In this document: in pieces, positions 15,781-23,958 of the stretch
Layout of the letters: every line of letters starts with the position of its first letter
Numbering within the stretch: the stretch's first letter is position 1
NCBI RefSeq assembly: GCF_000721495.1
Contig: NZ_JOHY01000052.1
Span: forward strand, 1 to 43,913
Reading direction: 5' to 3'
DNA length: 43,913 nucleotides
Source of the DNA: Streptomyces sp. NRRL F-5123
GTDB lineage: Bacteria; Actinomycetota; Actinomycetes; Streptomycetales; Streptomycetaceae
The notes under the pieces: model-generated
What the model saw: only the letters and a program-made list of their open reading frames with translations
Database searches by the model: none
What the model was told of the DNA's origin: nothing
Program-made: the position numbers and the translations under genes

Positions 15781-17313
15781 ATGTCCGCCGGGTCCGGCCT
15801 TCCGATCGTGTACGTCAGGGGGTTCGCGGGCGGCACGTCCGGCATCGACAAGGCGGTGACCGACCCGTTCTACGGGTTCAACGAGGGCTCGACGCACGTG
15901 CGGGTGGGGAGCGGGGACGACCCGCTGTTCTACCAGTTCGAGGGGCCGCTGCTGAGGCTGCACATCGACGAGGGCTACCACATCCTCGTCGAGGGCGGGC
16001 AGATGGCGTACCTGGACCGGCACGAGGACATTCCGCCCGAGAGCATCTGGGTGCACCGCTTCTACGACGTGTCCGCCGACACGTGGGGTGCCAGGCCGCA
16101 GGACTTCAGCGTGGAGAACGCCGCACGCGACCTGCTGGCCCTGATCCGGACGCTCCAGCGCAAGACGGGGGCGCCGCGGGTCCATCTCGTGGCGCACTCC
16201 ATGGGCGGGCTCATCTGCCGCTGCCTGCTCCAGAAGATCGTCCCGGACGAGGGCGGCGATCCGTGCGACTACGTCGAGAAGCTCTTCACCTACGGCACCC
16301 CGCACGGCGGCATCGCCTTCGACGTGGGATTCGGCACGCTGGAGCGGCTGCGCGACGCACTCGGGATCGAGGGCGCCGACATCTTCGGGCCGCGGCGCAT
16401 GTACGAGTACCTGACACCGGCGGCGCTCCTGGAGCCCGACGGTCCGCCGGACGGCTGGCCGGCCCGGGAGATGCCGGACGGGCAGCGGACGTTCCCGCGG
16501 GAGAAGGTCATGTGCGTGGTCGGGACCGACCCGTCGGACTACGACGTGGCGCGCGGGCTGTCCGCGGAGGCCGTCGGGGTCAGGAGCGACGGCCTGGTCC
16601 AGATCGAGAACGCGTACGTGCCGGGCGCCCACCGCGCCTACGTGCACCGCAGCCACAGCGGGCGCTACGGCCTGGTCAACTCCGAAGAGGGGTACCAGAG
16701 TCTGCGGCGGTTCCTGTTCGGCGACCTGCGGGTGGACGCCGACCTGGTCGGGCACCGGCTCGAGGACGCCGACCCGGACGTCACGTGGCAGGCCGAGGTC
16801 CGGCTGTCGGTCAGGGGACTGCCGGTCGTCCTGCACGAGCGCCTCGCGGCCCACTGGTGCCCGATCCAGCTGTCGGCTCCGGGAGAGGACGGCTGCTCCG
16901 ACGGGGCGGTGCGGCTGGCGACCACGTTCCTGTCCAGCAGGCTGCCTCCGCCCGGCACGGACACGGTGCGCTTCTCGCTGCAGGTGCGGGTGTTCTCCGT
17001 ACGCGAGGAGCGGCACCGGGTCTTCGCCTTCCGCGACCACCTGGAGCAGGTCCGCGACTTCGACGACACACTCGTCGTCGACATCGGGCTCCCCGGCGGG
17101 CCTCCGTCGGCCCGGGCCGCCTGGAACTCCAGAATTCCCGGTGCCGTCGGCGGCTACGAGCCGGCCGGGGAGTCCCTGCTGGACGAGGACCCCGCCACGG
17201 GCGTCTGGACCGCTCACGTCCCGCTGCCCCCCGTGGCCTCCGCGGACCCGGACGCGGCCTCGCTGCTCGGCGGCGAGGCGGCCGTTCGGCTGACGGTCAC
17301 CCCCTGGGGCTGA
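15781..17313 (+). CDS. Lipase-like alpha/beta hydrolase (510 aa)
   Basis: ATG with GGAGG nine bases upstream fixes the start. The N-terminal half is an alpha/beta hydrolase: LPIVYVRGFAGG (oxyanion region), nucleophile elbow HLVAHSMGGLICR with Ser at about residue 140, and FTYGTPHGG, as in PGAP1/triacylglycerol-lipase-like proteins. Catalytic Asp and His are likely in DGLVQIENAYVPG and AYVHRSHSGRYGLVN. The last 180 residues form a beta-rich domain of unknown role. No signal peptide is seen, so it is probably cytoplasmic. A terminator follows, so it is monocistronic. Confidence 0.85.
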   Translation: MSAGSGLPIVYVRGFAGGTSGIDKAVTDPFYGFNEGSTHVRVGSGDDPLFYQFEGPLLRLHIDEGYHILVEGGQMAYLDRHEDIPPESIWVHRFYDVSADTWGARPQDFSVENAARDLLALIRTLQRKTGAPRVHLVAHSMGGLICRCLLQKIVPDEGGDPCDYVEKLFTYGTPHGGIAFDVGFGTLERLRDALGIEGADIFGPRRMYEYLTPAALLEPDGPPDGWPAREMPDGQRTFPREKVMCVVGTDPSDYDVARGLSAEAVGVRSDGLVQIENAYVPGAHRAYVHRSHSGRYGLVNSEEGYQSLRRFLFGDLRVDADLVGHRLEDADPDVTWQAEVRLSVRGLPVVLHERLAAHWCPIQLSAPGEDGCSDGAVRLATTFLSSRLPPPGTDTVRFSLQVRVFSVREERHRVFAFRDHLEQVRDFDDTLVVDIGLPGGPPSARAAWNSRIPGAVGGYEPAGESLLDEDPATGVWTAHVPLPPVASADPDAASLLGGEAAVRLTVTPWG

Positions 17314-17323
17314 TGAATCCCGG

Positions 17324-17358
17324 CCGCCGCTCCCGGGCAGGGTGCCCGAGGGCGGCGG
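17324..17358 (+). terminator. Stem-loop after the hydrolase
   Basis: CCGCCGCTCCCGGGC pairs with GCCCGAGGGCGGCGG around loop AGGGT (two non-Watson-Crick positions). It is 10 bp downstream of the hydrolase stop and separates it from the biosynthetic gene that follows. Confidence 0.65.
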
Positions 17359-17603
17359 GGCGCGGGGACCGTGGCGTCCTCGGCCCGCAGCAACTGCGTC
17401 GTCACCGTGCCGACGCCCTCCCTTGGCCGGACCCACGGACGCTCAGGAGCCGGGCCGTCCTCGGAAGCCGCGCGCGATGCCTTGTGCGGCCAAATCCGGC
17501 GGTGTAGTCCTGTCCCGTCACGCCGCTGCCGGGGTGCTCCCGAAGCGGCGCGCGGCGGTTGAGGCAGACGACGTTGCGCCAGGCCGACTTGAAGGAGAAC
17601 GCC

Positions 17604-20600
17604 GTGATCAGCAAGGACATCCGGGCCCTGCTCGTCGCCGACCCGGAGCTGGGAGCGGGCAACGTGCTGCCCACGCTGTCAGCGCTCGGAGCGGACCCGG
17701 CGGGCCCGGGCGCGGCCTTCGACACGCCCGTCGACGGCCGCCCCGCCGGCCACCTGCTGACGCTCGGCGAGCTGCGGGAGCTGGTGGCCGCCCGGGCGGC
17801 GTGGTGGCACGCGCACGGCATCGGCCGGCGCGATCCGGTGGCGGTGTACGTGTCGGGGTCAGCGGACTGCCTGCTGACGTTCCTGGCCCTGACCTGGCTC
17901 GGGGCCGTCCCCGCCCTGATGGACCGGTCCTTGGCCGGCGACATCGCCGCCGGACTCGTACGGCGGCTGCGCCCGGTGGCGCTGATGACCGACCCCGAGC
18001 ACCGCGCCCTGCTGGCCGACCTCGACCTGGGGGGCATGGCCCGGCACGTGGAGGCGGCGGACACCGGCACCGCGGACCCGGCGGACGCGCCGGCGTACTA
18101 CCGCCACCACGCCGAGGACCCGGTGGCCGTCACCCACTCCTCCGGCGATGCCCGGATGCCCGCGGCCGTGGTGCACACCCACGCCAGCCTCTTCGCGGCC
18201 ACGCGGCTGCTGCGGCTGACGGCTCCGCCCGTCCCGGGCGTCGAGCGGACGCTCAGCGCACTGCCCGCCGCCCACGCCAGCGGCGTCCAGGCCCTGAACA
18301 CGGCGCTGTGCCTGCGCAGCGAAGCGCTGTTCCTGTCGACCCCGCACGACGGCCCCGCGGTCGTGGCCGCGATCGAGCGCTGGAAGCCCGGCGAGGTCCT
18401 CGGCACCGCGGCCACCTGGGCGCAGCTGGCCGGGGTGGACCTGGCGGCGCACGACCTCGGCTCGGTGGCGCTGTGGTCCAGCAGCGGAGGCCCCGCGCCC
18501 GAGCCGCACATCCGCAAGCTCGTCGCCGTCGGCTCGCGGGAGACCCCCGCCCGCGACGGCGTCGGCCGGGTCCCCGGCTCCGGCTTCGAGGACGGCCTGG
18601 GCTCCACGGAGATGGGCCATTCCGTCTTCCACATCTCCCACACCGCCGCAACCGGGCGGTACGGGCGCTGCGTCGGCGTCCCGCACGGCTTCGCCGAGGT
18701 GGCGCTGCTCGACCTGGCGACGGGCCGGGACGTCCCGGCCGGGGAGGTCGGCCATCTGGGCCTGCGGTCCCCGACGCTGGCGCCGGGCCACTGGAACGAC
18801 TCGGGGGCGACCTACCGCAGCCGGCGGGGCGGCTACCACATCTCCGGTGACCTGATGTACCGGGACGGGGCGGGCTACTACCACCACGTCGGCCGGGCGG
18901 CGGACGCGGTGCCGCTGGGCGGGGGGAAGTGGCTGTACACGGCCATGGCGGAGGAGCGCGTCCTTGCCGCGTGCCCGGAGGTGCACGACTGCGTGGTCGT
19001 CGCCGACCGGGTCGGCGGCGAGGTCGTCACGGACGTCCTGCTCACGCTGCGCGCGGGCGCCGACCGGCGGGCCGACCGTACGGGCGCGGTGCGCGCCGCG
19101 CTGGAGCCCGCCGCCGCGGCGACGCTGCGCGGGGTCGTGGTGGTCGACGAGGCGGACCCGGTCCCGGGCCCTGCCGGCGAGGCGCGCAAGTCGCTGGTGC
19201 GGGAGCGGCACCGCGCCCGCACGGCAGGGCCCGACACGGGCGCCGCCGAGGAACCGCCGGTGCCGCCCCTCACCGAGCGGCTGTCCGTCGGCTTCGCCGG
19301 GGACGGCGAGGGCGAGGGCGAGATGACCTGGGGCATGTGGGAGATCTGGGGCGCCATGTGCCGGCAGGAGTCCGCGCTGCCGATCGGCGGACGGGCTCCG
19401 CTGGAGGACGGCCGGACGCTCGCCGACGTGGCGGACGAGCTGCGCTATCTGATGGTCCGCTTCCCCGCCATGCGTACCCGGCTGGGCTTCGACGCCACGG
19501 GCCGCCCCCGGCAGCGGCTCTTCGCGGCCGGCGAGGTTGCCCTCGAGGTGTACGACGCCGCGCCGGACGCCGACGCGGAGGACGCCGCCACGGCGGTCGA
19601 GGCGCATTACCGGCGCACCCCTTTCGACTACGCGAACGACTGGCCGATCCGTATGGCGGTGGTACGGCAGCACGGCCGGCCCGTGTGGCTGGTGACCATC
19701 CTGCACCACCTGGTGACGGACGGGCGCGGCGGCGCGATCATGCTCCGCGACGTCGGGGCGCGCGAGACCGCGCCCGTCAACGGTATGCAGCAGCTCGAAC
19801 AGGCCCGCTGGCAGCGGTCCCCCGCCGGGCAGCGGCAGAGCCTGCGGACGCTGCGGTTCTTCGAGAACATACTGCGGACGGTGCCCGCACGGCAGTTGCC
19901 CGGGCCCACGGACCCGCGCACGCCGCGGCACTGGCTGGCCGAGTTCCGCTCCACGGCGCTCGCGGCGGCCCTTCCGAGGATCGCCGCGCGAACAGGCGCC
20001 GGGACACCGGCCGTTCTGATGGCGCTGTTCGCGCTCGGCCTGCACCGGGCCACCGGCATCAGCCCCGTGGTGGTCCGTCCGGTGGTCAGCAACCGCTTCC
20101 GGCCGGCACTGTCGGATGTGGTGTGCCCCGTCTCGCAGTCGGGCATGTGCTCCCTCGACGTCGAGGGAGCCACCGTCGCCGAGGTCGTCGAGCGGGCCGA
20201 GCGGGCCAACATCTCCGCCTGGAAGCACGCCTATTACCAGCCGGAGGACCTGGACGCGCTGATCGCCCGGCTCTCCCGCGAGCGCGGCGAGGACATCGTC
20301 ATCGGGACCTACTTCAACGACCGCACCTCGCACGCCCCGAGGCCGGACGCCGCCCGGCAGCCGGCCCCCGGTGAACTGGCGGCGGAACTCCGGGCAGCGT
20401 GCGAGGACAGCGTGTTCGCCTGGACCGGGCGCCAGGACACGTCGTCGGAGCGGTTCTTCGTCTACGTCGACGACACGCCGGACGGCGGGCTGGCGCTGGA
20501 CATCCGCATCGACACGCACTACGTCTCGCCCGCCCAGGCCGAGGCGTTCGCCCGCTGCATGGAGGCGGCGGCGGTCGAGGCGGCGCTCGACGCCGGGGCC

Positions 20601-20648
20601 GGAACGCCGTCCGGCGTCGGGGCGCCGTCGCAGGGAGCGGGCCGTTGA
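17604..20648 (+). CDS. Adenylation-condensation didomain protein without carrier domain (1014 aa)
   Basis: GTG at 17604 with GAAGGAG upstream. Residues 1 to about 540 are an adenylate-forming domain: phosphate loop THSSGDARMPAAVVHTH (about 177), STEMGHSVFH, GYHISGDLMYRDGAGYYHHV, GRAADAVPLGG and the catalytic Lys at about 529 (GEARKSLVRE). Residues from about 560 are an NRPS condensation domain with intact HHLVTDG (701-707). No carrier domain or phosphopantetheine Ser is present, and A-C order without T is unusual. It may activate an acyl or amino acid and pass it to a separate carrier or free acceptor, amide-ligase-like. The condensation domain resembles the free-standing one at 40030-41811. 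Confidence 0.85.
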   Translation: MISKDIRALLVADPELGAGNVLPTLSALGADPAGPGAAFDTPVDGRPAGHLLTLGELRELVAARAAWWHAHGIGRRDPVAVYVSGSADCLLTFLALTWLGAVPALMDRSLAGDIAAGLVRRLRPVALMTDPEHRALLADLDLGGMARHVEAADTGTADPADAPAYYRHHAEDPVAVTHSSGDARMPAAVVHTHASLFAATRLLRLTAPPVPGVERTLSALPAAHASGVQALNTALCLRSEALFLSTPHDGPAVVAAIERWKPGEVLGTAATWAQLAGVDLAAHDLGSVALWSSSGGPAPEPHIRKLVAVGSRETPARDGVGRVPGSGFEDGLGSTEMGHSVFHISHTAATGRYGRCVGVPHGFAEVALLDLATGRDVPAGEVGHLGLRSPTLAPGHWNDSGATYRSRRGGYHISGDLMYRDGAGYYHHVGRAADAVPLGGGKWLYTAMAEERVLAACPEVHDCVVVADRVGGEVVTDVLLTLRAGADRRADRTGAVRAALEPAAAATLRGVVVVDEADPVPGPAGEARKSLVRERHRARTAGPDTGAAEEPPVPPLTERLSVGFAGDGEGEGEMTWGMWEIWGAMCRQESALPIGGRAPLEDGRTLADVADELRYLMVRFPAMRTRLGFDATGRPRQRLFAAGEVALEVYDAAPDADAEDAATAVEAHYRRTPFDYANDWPIRMAVVRQHGRPVWLVTILHHLVTDGRGGAIMLRDVGARETAPVNGMQQLEQARWQRSPAGQRQSLRTLRFFENILRTVPARQLPGPTDPRTPRHWLAEFRSTALAAALPRIAARTGAGTPAVLMALFALGLHRATGISPVVVRPVVSNRFRPALSDVVCPVSQSGMCSLDVEGATVAEVVERAERANISAWKHAYYQPEDLDALIARLSRERGEDIVIGTYFNDRTSHAPRPDAARQPAPGELAAELRAACEDSVFAWTGRQDTSSERFFVYVDDTPDGGLALDIRIDTHYVSPAQAEAFARCMEAAAVEAALDAGAGTPSGVGAPSQGAGR

Positions 20649-20764
20649 CCGTGCCGGCCGCCCGTGTTCCCGGCGGGGACGAGCGCGGCTGCGCCGGAGG
20701 CGGTCTCGACGGCATGGTGCCCGGCGTCAGCCTCGGTGTCCTGACCGCAGCGGCGCCTGCGCCG

Positions 20765-21202
20765 TCAATCCTCTGCGAGCAGGGTGGTGAGGGCTCGGCG
20801 GAAGAGGGTACGGGAGGCGGCGCGGGTCAGGCCGTCGAACGCCCGCGGCAGGCCGCGTACCCGCAGGTCCTCGTGCCAGCGCACATACGTGCCGGCGCCG
20901 TCGGGGCGCACCTCGATCTCGGCCCAGCCGAGTACGACCCGGCCCGTCTTCTCCAGTCGGCACCGGCCTTCGCCGCCCTCGTCGGGCGGCTCCCAGACGG
21001 TGACCCGCATCGGGTCGGTGAATCCCGCCGGGCCGACGCCCGTCCGGGCGACCACCACGGTGCCGACGCAGGTCGGCAGCGAGGTGCGGACGGTGACCCG
21101 GGTCAGCGGCACGCTTCCGGAGTGCCGTTCCCACGCGGTCAGTCGGCGCCACACCTCGCCGGGCGGCAGCTCGGTACGGCATTCGACGACAAAGGCGGAC
21201 AT
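20765..21202 (-). CDS. SRPBCC/polyketide-cyclase-fold protein (145 aa)
   Basis: ATG at 21202, MSAFVVECRTELPPGEVWRR, with LTAWERHSGSVPLTRV and a C-terminal helix LTRAASRTLFRRALTTLL, is the START/Bet v1-like pattern of streptomycete SRPBCC proteins. These bind hydrophobic ligands or act as cyclases/dehydratases; no catalytic residue can be named. It converges on the adenylation-condensation gene, and its upstream neighbour on the same strand is the metallo-hydrolase, 73 bp away. Confidence 0.8.
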   Translation of the reverse strand: MSAFVVECRTELPPGEVWRRLTAWERHSGSVPLTRVTVRTSLPTCVGTVVVARTGVGPAGFTDPMRVTVWEPPDEGGEGRCRLEKTGRVVLGWAEIEVRPDGAGTYVRWHEDLRVRGLPRAFDGLTRAASRTLFRRALTTLLAED

Positions 21203-21275
21203 TCGTCGAGCGTACCGGTCCGTTCACCGGGCGGCGGGCCGGAGGCGTCCGGCTTCGGGGCGGGCACGCGGCCGG

Positions 21276-22157
21276 TCAGCCGAACGCGGCCCAGCGGCCC
21301 AGAAAGACGTGCGCGCCCCGGCGGGTGACCTCGACCGCGCCGGTGCCGCAGAAGTGGGCCGGGACGAGCAGGGCCTTCTCGTCCGCGGCACGGTGGAGCA
21401 CGCGTGCCCGGGTCCGCGCGGCAGCGGCAGGGTCGTGGCAGAAGCAGCTGGAGACCTCCGGTGTGCGCACCTGCGCCGGAGAGTGCAGCACGTCGCCGAC
21501 GAACAGCGCGCGCTCCCCGCCGGAAGCCAGGCTGAGGAGGGCGTGGCCGGGTGTGTGGCCGGGCGCGGGCTCCAGCCGGAGGTTCTCGTCGACGACGTGG
21601 CCGCCCTCCCAGACGTCGGCCTGTCCGGCGCGCAGCACCGGCTCGACGGACTCGGCGTACACGACGGCGCTGCGGCCCGGCTGCTCGGTGAGCGTGCGCG
21701 GGTCGAAGAACTCCAGGTCGGCCCGGGAGAAGAGGTAGCGTGCGCGGGGGAAGGCCGGGACCCGCTCACCGCAGGGGGCCAGGACGGTGTTGCCGCCCAC
21801 GTGGTCGGCGTGCAGGTGGGTGCACACCACCGTGTCGACGTCCTCGGCGGCGACCCCGGCCGCGGCCAGCGCGTCGAGCAGCGGCGGTCCCCCGGCCGGG
21901 ACGCCGGTGCGGGCCGAGTCCGTGGCGAGCCCGGTGTCGACCAGCACGGTGCGCCCGGCGCTGCGCAGCAGCCACGCCTGCACCGCGATCCGCACCCGGT
22001 CGGCGTGCGGGTCCCAGTGCTCGGGTGCCAGCCAGGACCGGTCGGCCTGCCACTGTGCCGGATCGGTGCCGGGGAAGAAATGCGCGGGCGTCAGCGGTGC
22101 GTTCTCGAAGAGTCCGATACGCGTCACCTGGACGCCGCCCCACTCGATGGTGTCCAT
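21276..22157 (-). CDS. Metallo-beta-lactamase-fold hydrolase (293 aa)
   Basis: The zinc-binding motif THLHADHVGG (HxHxDH) sits at about residue 118, with further ligands in PGHTPGHALLSL and FVGDVLHSPAQ and a C-terminal PAHFCGTG. This is the layout of AHL-lactonase-like and related hydrolases. I start at ATG 22157; MRRM at 22166 is possible, and neither has a clear ribosome-binding site. It is transcribed divergently, 49 bp from an HxlR-type regulator that probably controls it. It could detoxify or trim a metabolite such as a lactone or thioester. Confidence 0.85.
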   Translation of the reverse strand: MDTIEWGGVQVTRIGLFENAPLTPAHFFPGTDPAQWQADRSWLAPEHWDPHADRVRIAVQAWLLRSAGRTVLVDTGLATDSARTGVPAGGPPLLDALAAAGVAAEDVDTVVCTHLHADHVGGNTVLAPCGERVPAFPRARYLFSRADLEFFDPRTLTEQPGRSAVVYAESVEPVLRAGQADVWEGGHVVDENLRLEPAPGHTPGHALLSLASGGERALFVGDVLHSPAQVRTPEVSSCFCHDPAAAARTRARVLHRAADEKALLVPAHFCGTGAVEVTRRGAHVFLGRWAAFG

Positions 22158-22206
22158 GCGCCGCATCGTCCGCCGCCCGCCGGCCGCCTGGAAAGAAGGC
22201 ACTTCC

Positions 22207-22578
22207 ATGTCCACTGACAGCCGCACGGCCGGGGACCACGAGCGCGGGCCGCTCGTGACCGCCGAGGCGTACGACACCTGCCCGGTGACCGGTGTGCTGC
22301 GCACCATCGGCGACCGGTGGAGCCCGGCGGTGATCCGTGTCCTGGCGGAGCGGCCCTGCGGGTTCAACGAGCTGGACCGTGCCATCGAGCGGATCAGCCG
22401 CCGGATGCTGACCCGTACGCTGCGCGCGCTGGAGGACGGCGGGCTCGTCGACCGCACACCCTGCGTGCCGGCGGGGTCGCGTACGCCCTCCCGGGTGGAG
22501 TACGCACTGACCGCGCGCGGCCGGTCGTTGCGCGAGCAGCTGCGCGGCCTCGGGGTCTGGGCCGCCGCGAACACCTGA
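22207..22578 (+). CDS. HxlR-family transcriptional regulator (123 aa)
   Basis: ATG preceded by AAAGAAGG. The HxlR signature is plain: CPVTGVLRTIGDRWSPAVIR, then LAERPCGFNELDRAIERISR, RMLTRTLRALEDGGLVDR. The conserved Cys at the start of the domain suggests thiol or aldehyde/redox sensing as in HypR/YodB-type members. The gene is divergent from the metallo-hydrolase and very likely regulates it from the short shared spacer. Confidence 0.9.
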   Translation: MSTDSRTAGDHERGPLVTAEAYDTCPVTGVLRTIGDRWSPAVIRVLAERPCGFNELDRAIERISRRMLTRTLRALEDGGLVDRTPCVPAGSRTPSRVEYALTARGRSLREQLRGLGVWAAANT

Positions 22579-22657
22579 GGGCAGGCCTGCACGCACCCCC
22601 GTCCGCAGGCGGATTGGAGGGGCGGGGCGACTACGGGGCGGCGCATAGACTCCGTGC

Positions 22658-22831
22658 ATGACAAACGGGGTTCACACACTTGCCCAACTCGCCTTCCGCA
22701 GCCGCCATCACACCCACAGCGGCTCCAGCGGCTCCGGCGGCCTCGGTCTCACCGGCCTGCTGGTGATCCTGGCCGTCTTCGCCGTGGTCCTGCTCGCCGT
22801 GTACGCGGTCAAGCGCTCGCGCGACGAGTGA
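22658..22831 (+). CDS. Small single-pass membrane protein (57 aa)
   Basis: The ATG at 22658 opens MTNGVHTLAQLAFRSRHHTH, a Gly/Ser linker (SGSSGSGGLG), one membrane helix (LTGLLVILAVFAVVLLAVYA) and a basic end VKRSRDE. A GC-rich stem-loop follows the stop. Composition and frame strongly suggest a real gene. Its function is unknown; the His-rich stretch before the helix is notable. Confidence 0.6.
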   Translation: MTNGVHTLAQLAFRSRHHTHSGSSGSGGLGLTGLLVILAVFAVVLLAVYAVKRSRDE

Positions 22832-22837
22832 CGGCAC

Positions 22838-22866
22838 GGCCCCACCCTGCCAGGGGCGGGTGGGCC
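22838..22866 (+). terminator. Stem-loop after the small membrane protein
   Basis: GGCCCCACCCTGCC pairs with GGCGGGTGGGCC around AGG with one bulged base, 7 bp after the stop codon. Confidence 0.55.
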
Positions 22867-22934
22867 GCCGGCCGCGAGCAGCGCGAGCGTCGGCCCGCTC
22901 TATCTCCTACCGGGGTTGTTCCTAGAATGCGGGA

Positions 22935-23588
22935 ATGGAGGACATCGAGGCGATCGCGGTACTGCAGGACCCCGTCCGGCGGCGGCTGTACGAATACGTG
23001 GCCGCGCAGCGCCGGGAGGTCGGACGCAACGAAGCGGCCGAGGCGGTGGGGGTGGGGCGGACGCTGGCCGCGCACCACCTGGACAGGCTCGCCGAGGCCG
23101 GACTGCTGGAAAGCGGCAGCCGCCGTCTGACAGGGCGTTCGGGTCCGGGGGCCGGGAGGCCGGCCAAGGTGTACACGCGCGCCCGGGTCGAGCGGTCGGT
23201 TTCGCTGCCCGCGCGCGACTACCGCACCGCCGCCGAACTGCTCGCCGAAGCAGCCGAGCGCTCGGGGGCGGACACCGCGCTCCACCAGGCAGCCCGGCAG
23301 CGGGGCGAGGCCCTGCGCGGTGCGGCACCGCCGTGCGCGAGCCTCGAACACGCCGCCGAACTCCTCGCCGCCCGGGGCTACGAACCCCGCGTCGAGGATG
23401 GCGCCGACGGTGCGGCCGCGGCGGTACGTATGCACAACTGCCCTTTCCACGCCGTCGCCGAGAGCTTTCCGCCGCTGGTCTGCGGGATGAACCTGGCGCT
23501 GCTGGAAGGGCTCTTGGGCGACGGCGCGGTCCGCGCACGCATGGACGCCCGGCCGGGGATGTGCTGCGTGGTGGTCGAACACCGCTGA
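22935..23588 (+). CDS. ArsR/SufR-like regulator with Cys-rich C-terminus (217 aa)
   Basis: ATG at 22935. A winged-helix N-terminal domain (AVLQDPVRRRLYEYVAAQRR, EAAEAVGVGRTLAAHHLDRL) is followed by a regulatory domain ending MHNCPFHAVAESFPPLVCGM and RPGMCCVVVEH. The spaced Cys residues resemble the cluster-binding set of SufR and other COG2345 regulators, so an Fe-S or redox signal is plausible. It precedes the small protein and adenylating enzyme on the same strand by 115 bp and could regulate the neighbouring redox genes; that is inference. Confidence 0.8.
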   Translation: MEDIEAIAVLQDPVRRRLYEYVAAQRREVGRNEAAEAVGVGRTLAAHHLDRLAEAGLLESGSRRLTGRSGPGAGRPAKVYTRARVERSVSLPARDYRTAAELLAEAAERSGADTALHQAARQRGEALRGAAPPCASLEHAAELLAARGYEPRVEDGADGAAAAVRMHNCPFHAVAESFPPLVCGMNLALLEGLLGDGAVRARMDARPGMCCVVVEHR

Positions 23589-23703
23589 GCACAAAGGCCG
23601 ACGGCACAACGATGCGGGCGTGCCCGGGACGAGTCACGACGTGCGGGCGGGCTCCCCGCGAATCTCAGAGGCTTCTGATGTCGTGCCGGTAGCGTCCGGC
23701 CCC

Positions 23704-23958
23704 ATGCTGCGCGATTACCTCATCACCGGGACCGGGCACGACGACCACGACCCGTTCGGCATCACCGTCCGGCGGGTCGCCGAGAACGACGTCGAGCACG
23801 CGCGGGAGTCCGCCGACCTGCACCCTGTCGTGCGCCACTACCGCGACGGTGGCCTCGACGGGGTCCACCGCGTGGCGGAGAACGTGGAGAACGGCCGGGA
23901 CCTCCCGACCGTGCTCCGCCGGCCGCTCGCCGCGTTCGTGGCGGCCGGCCTTGGCTGA
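23704..23958 (+). CDS. Free-standing homologue of a monooxygenase C-terminal domain (84 aa)
   Basis: ATG at 23704. The protein reads LITGTGHDDHDPFGITVRRV, then LHPVVRHYRDG, VHRVAENVENGRDL, RRPLAAFVAAG. This aligns along its whole length with the last 85 residues of the flavin monooxygenase at 29189-30763 (VITLEYGAGHDEVDPFDVTA, LHPVVRWYRHG, EHHLTENLENEWDS, KAPLRAFLAAHG). It is therefore that domain encoded alone. Its stop overlaps the TTG start of the adenylating enzyme by eight bases, so the two are probably co-translated. It might be a partner subunit or a protein-interaction module; a degenerate leftover is less likely because coupling and frame are intact. Confidence 0.75.
   Translation: MLRDYLITGTGHDDHDPFGITVRRVAENDVEHARESADLHPVVRHYRDGGLDGVHRVAENVENGRDLPTVLRRPLAAFVAAGLG

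Noticed and set aside
14710..17436. 908-codon leftward open frame opposite the lipase-like gene
   Set aside because: It is antisense to a clear alpha/beta hydrolase, has Arg/Pro/Gly-rich sequence with no domain, and arises from the high GC content. Only its last 91 codons (14710-14985) were kept as a weak candidate.
17859..20519. 886-codon leftward open frame
   Set aside because: Shadow of the adenylation-condensation gene on the other strand; no recognisable protein features.
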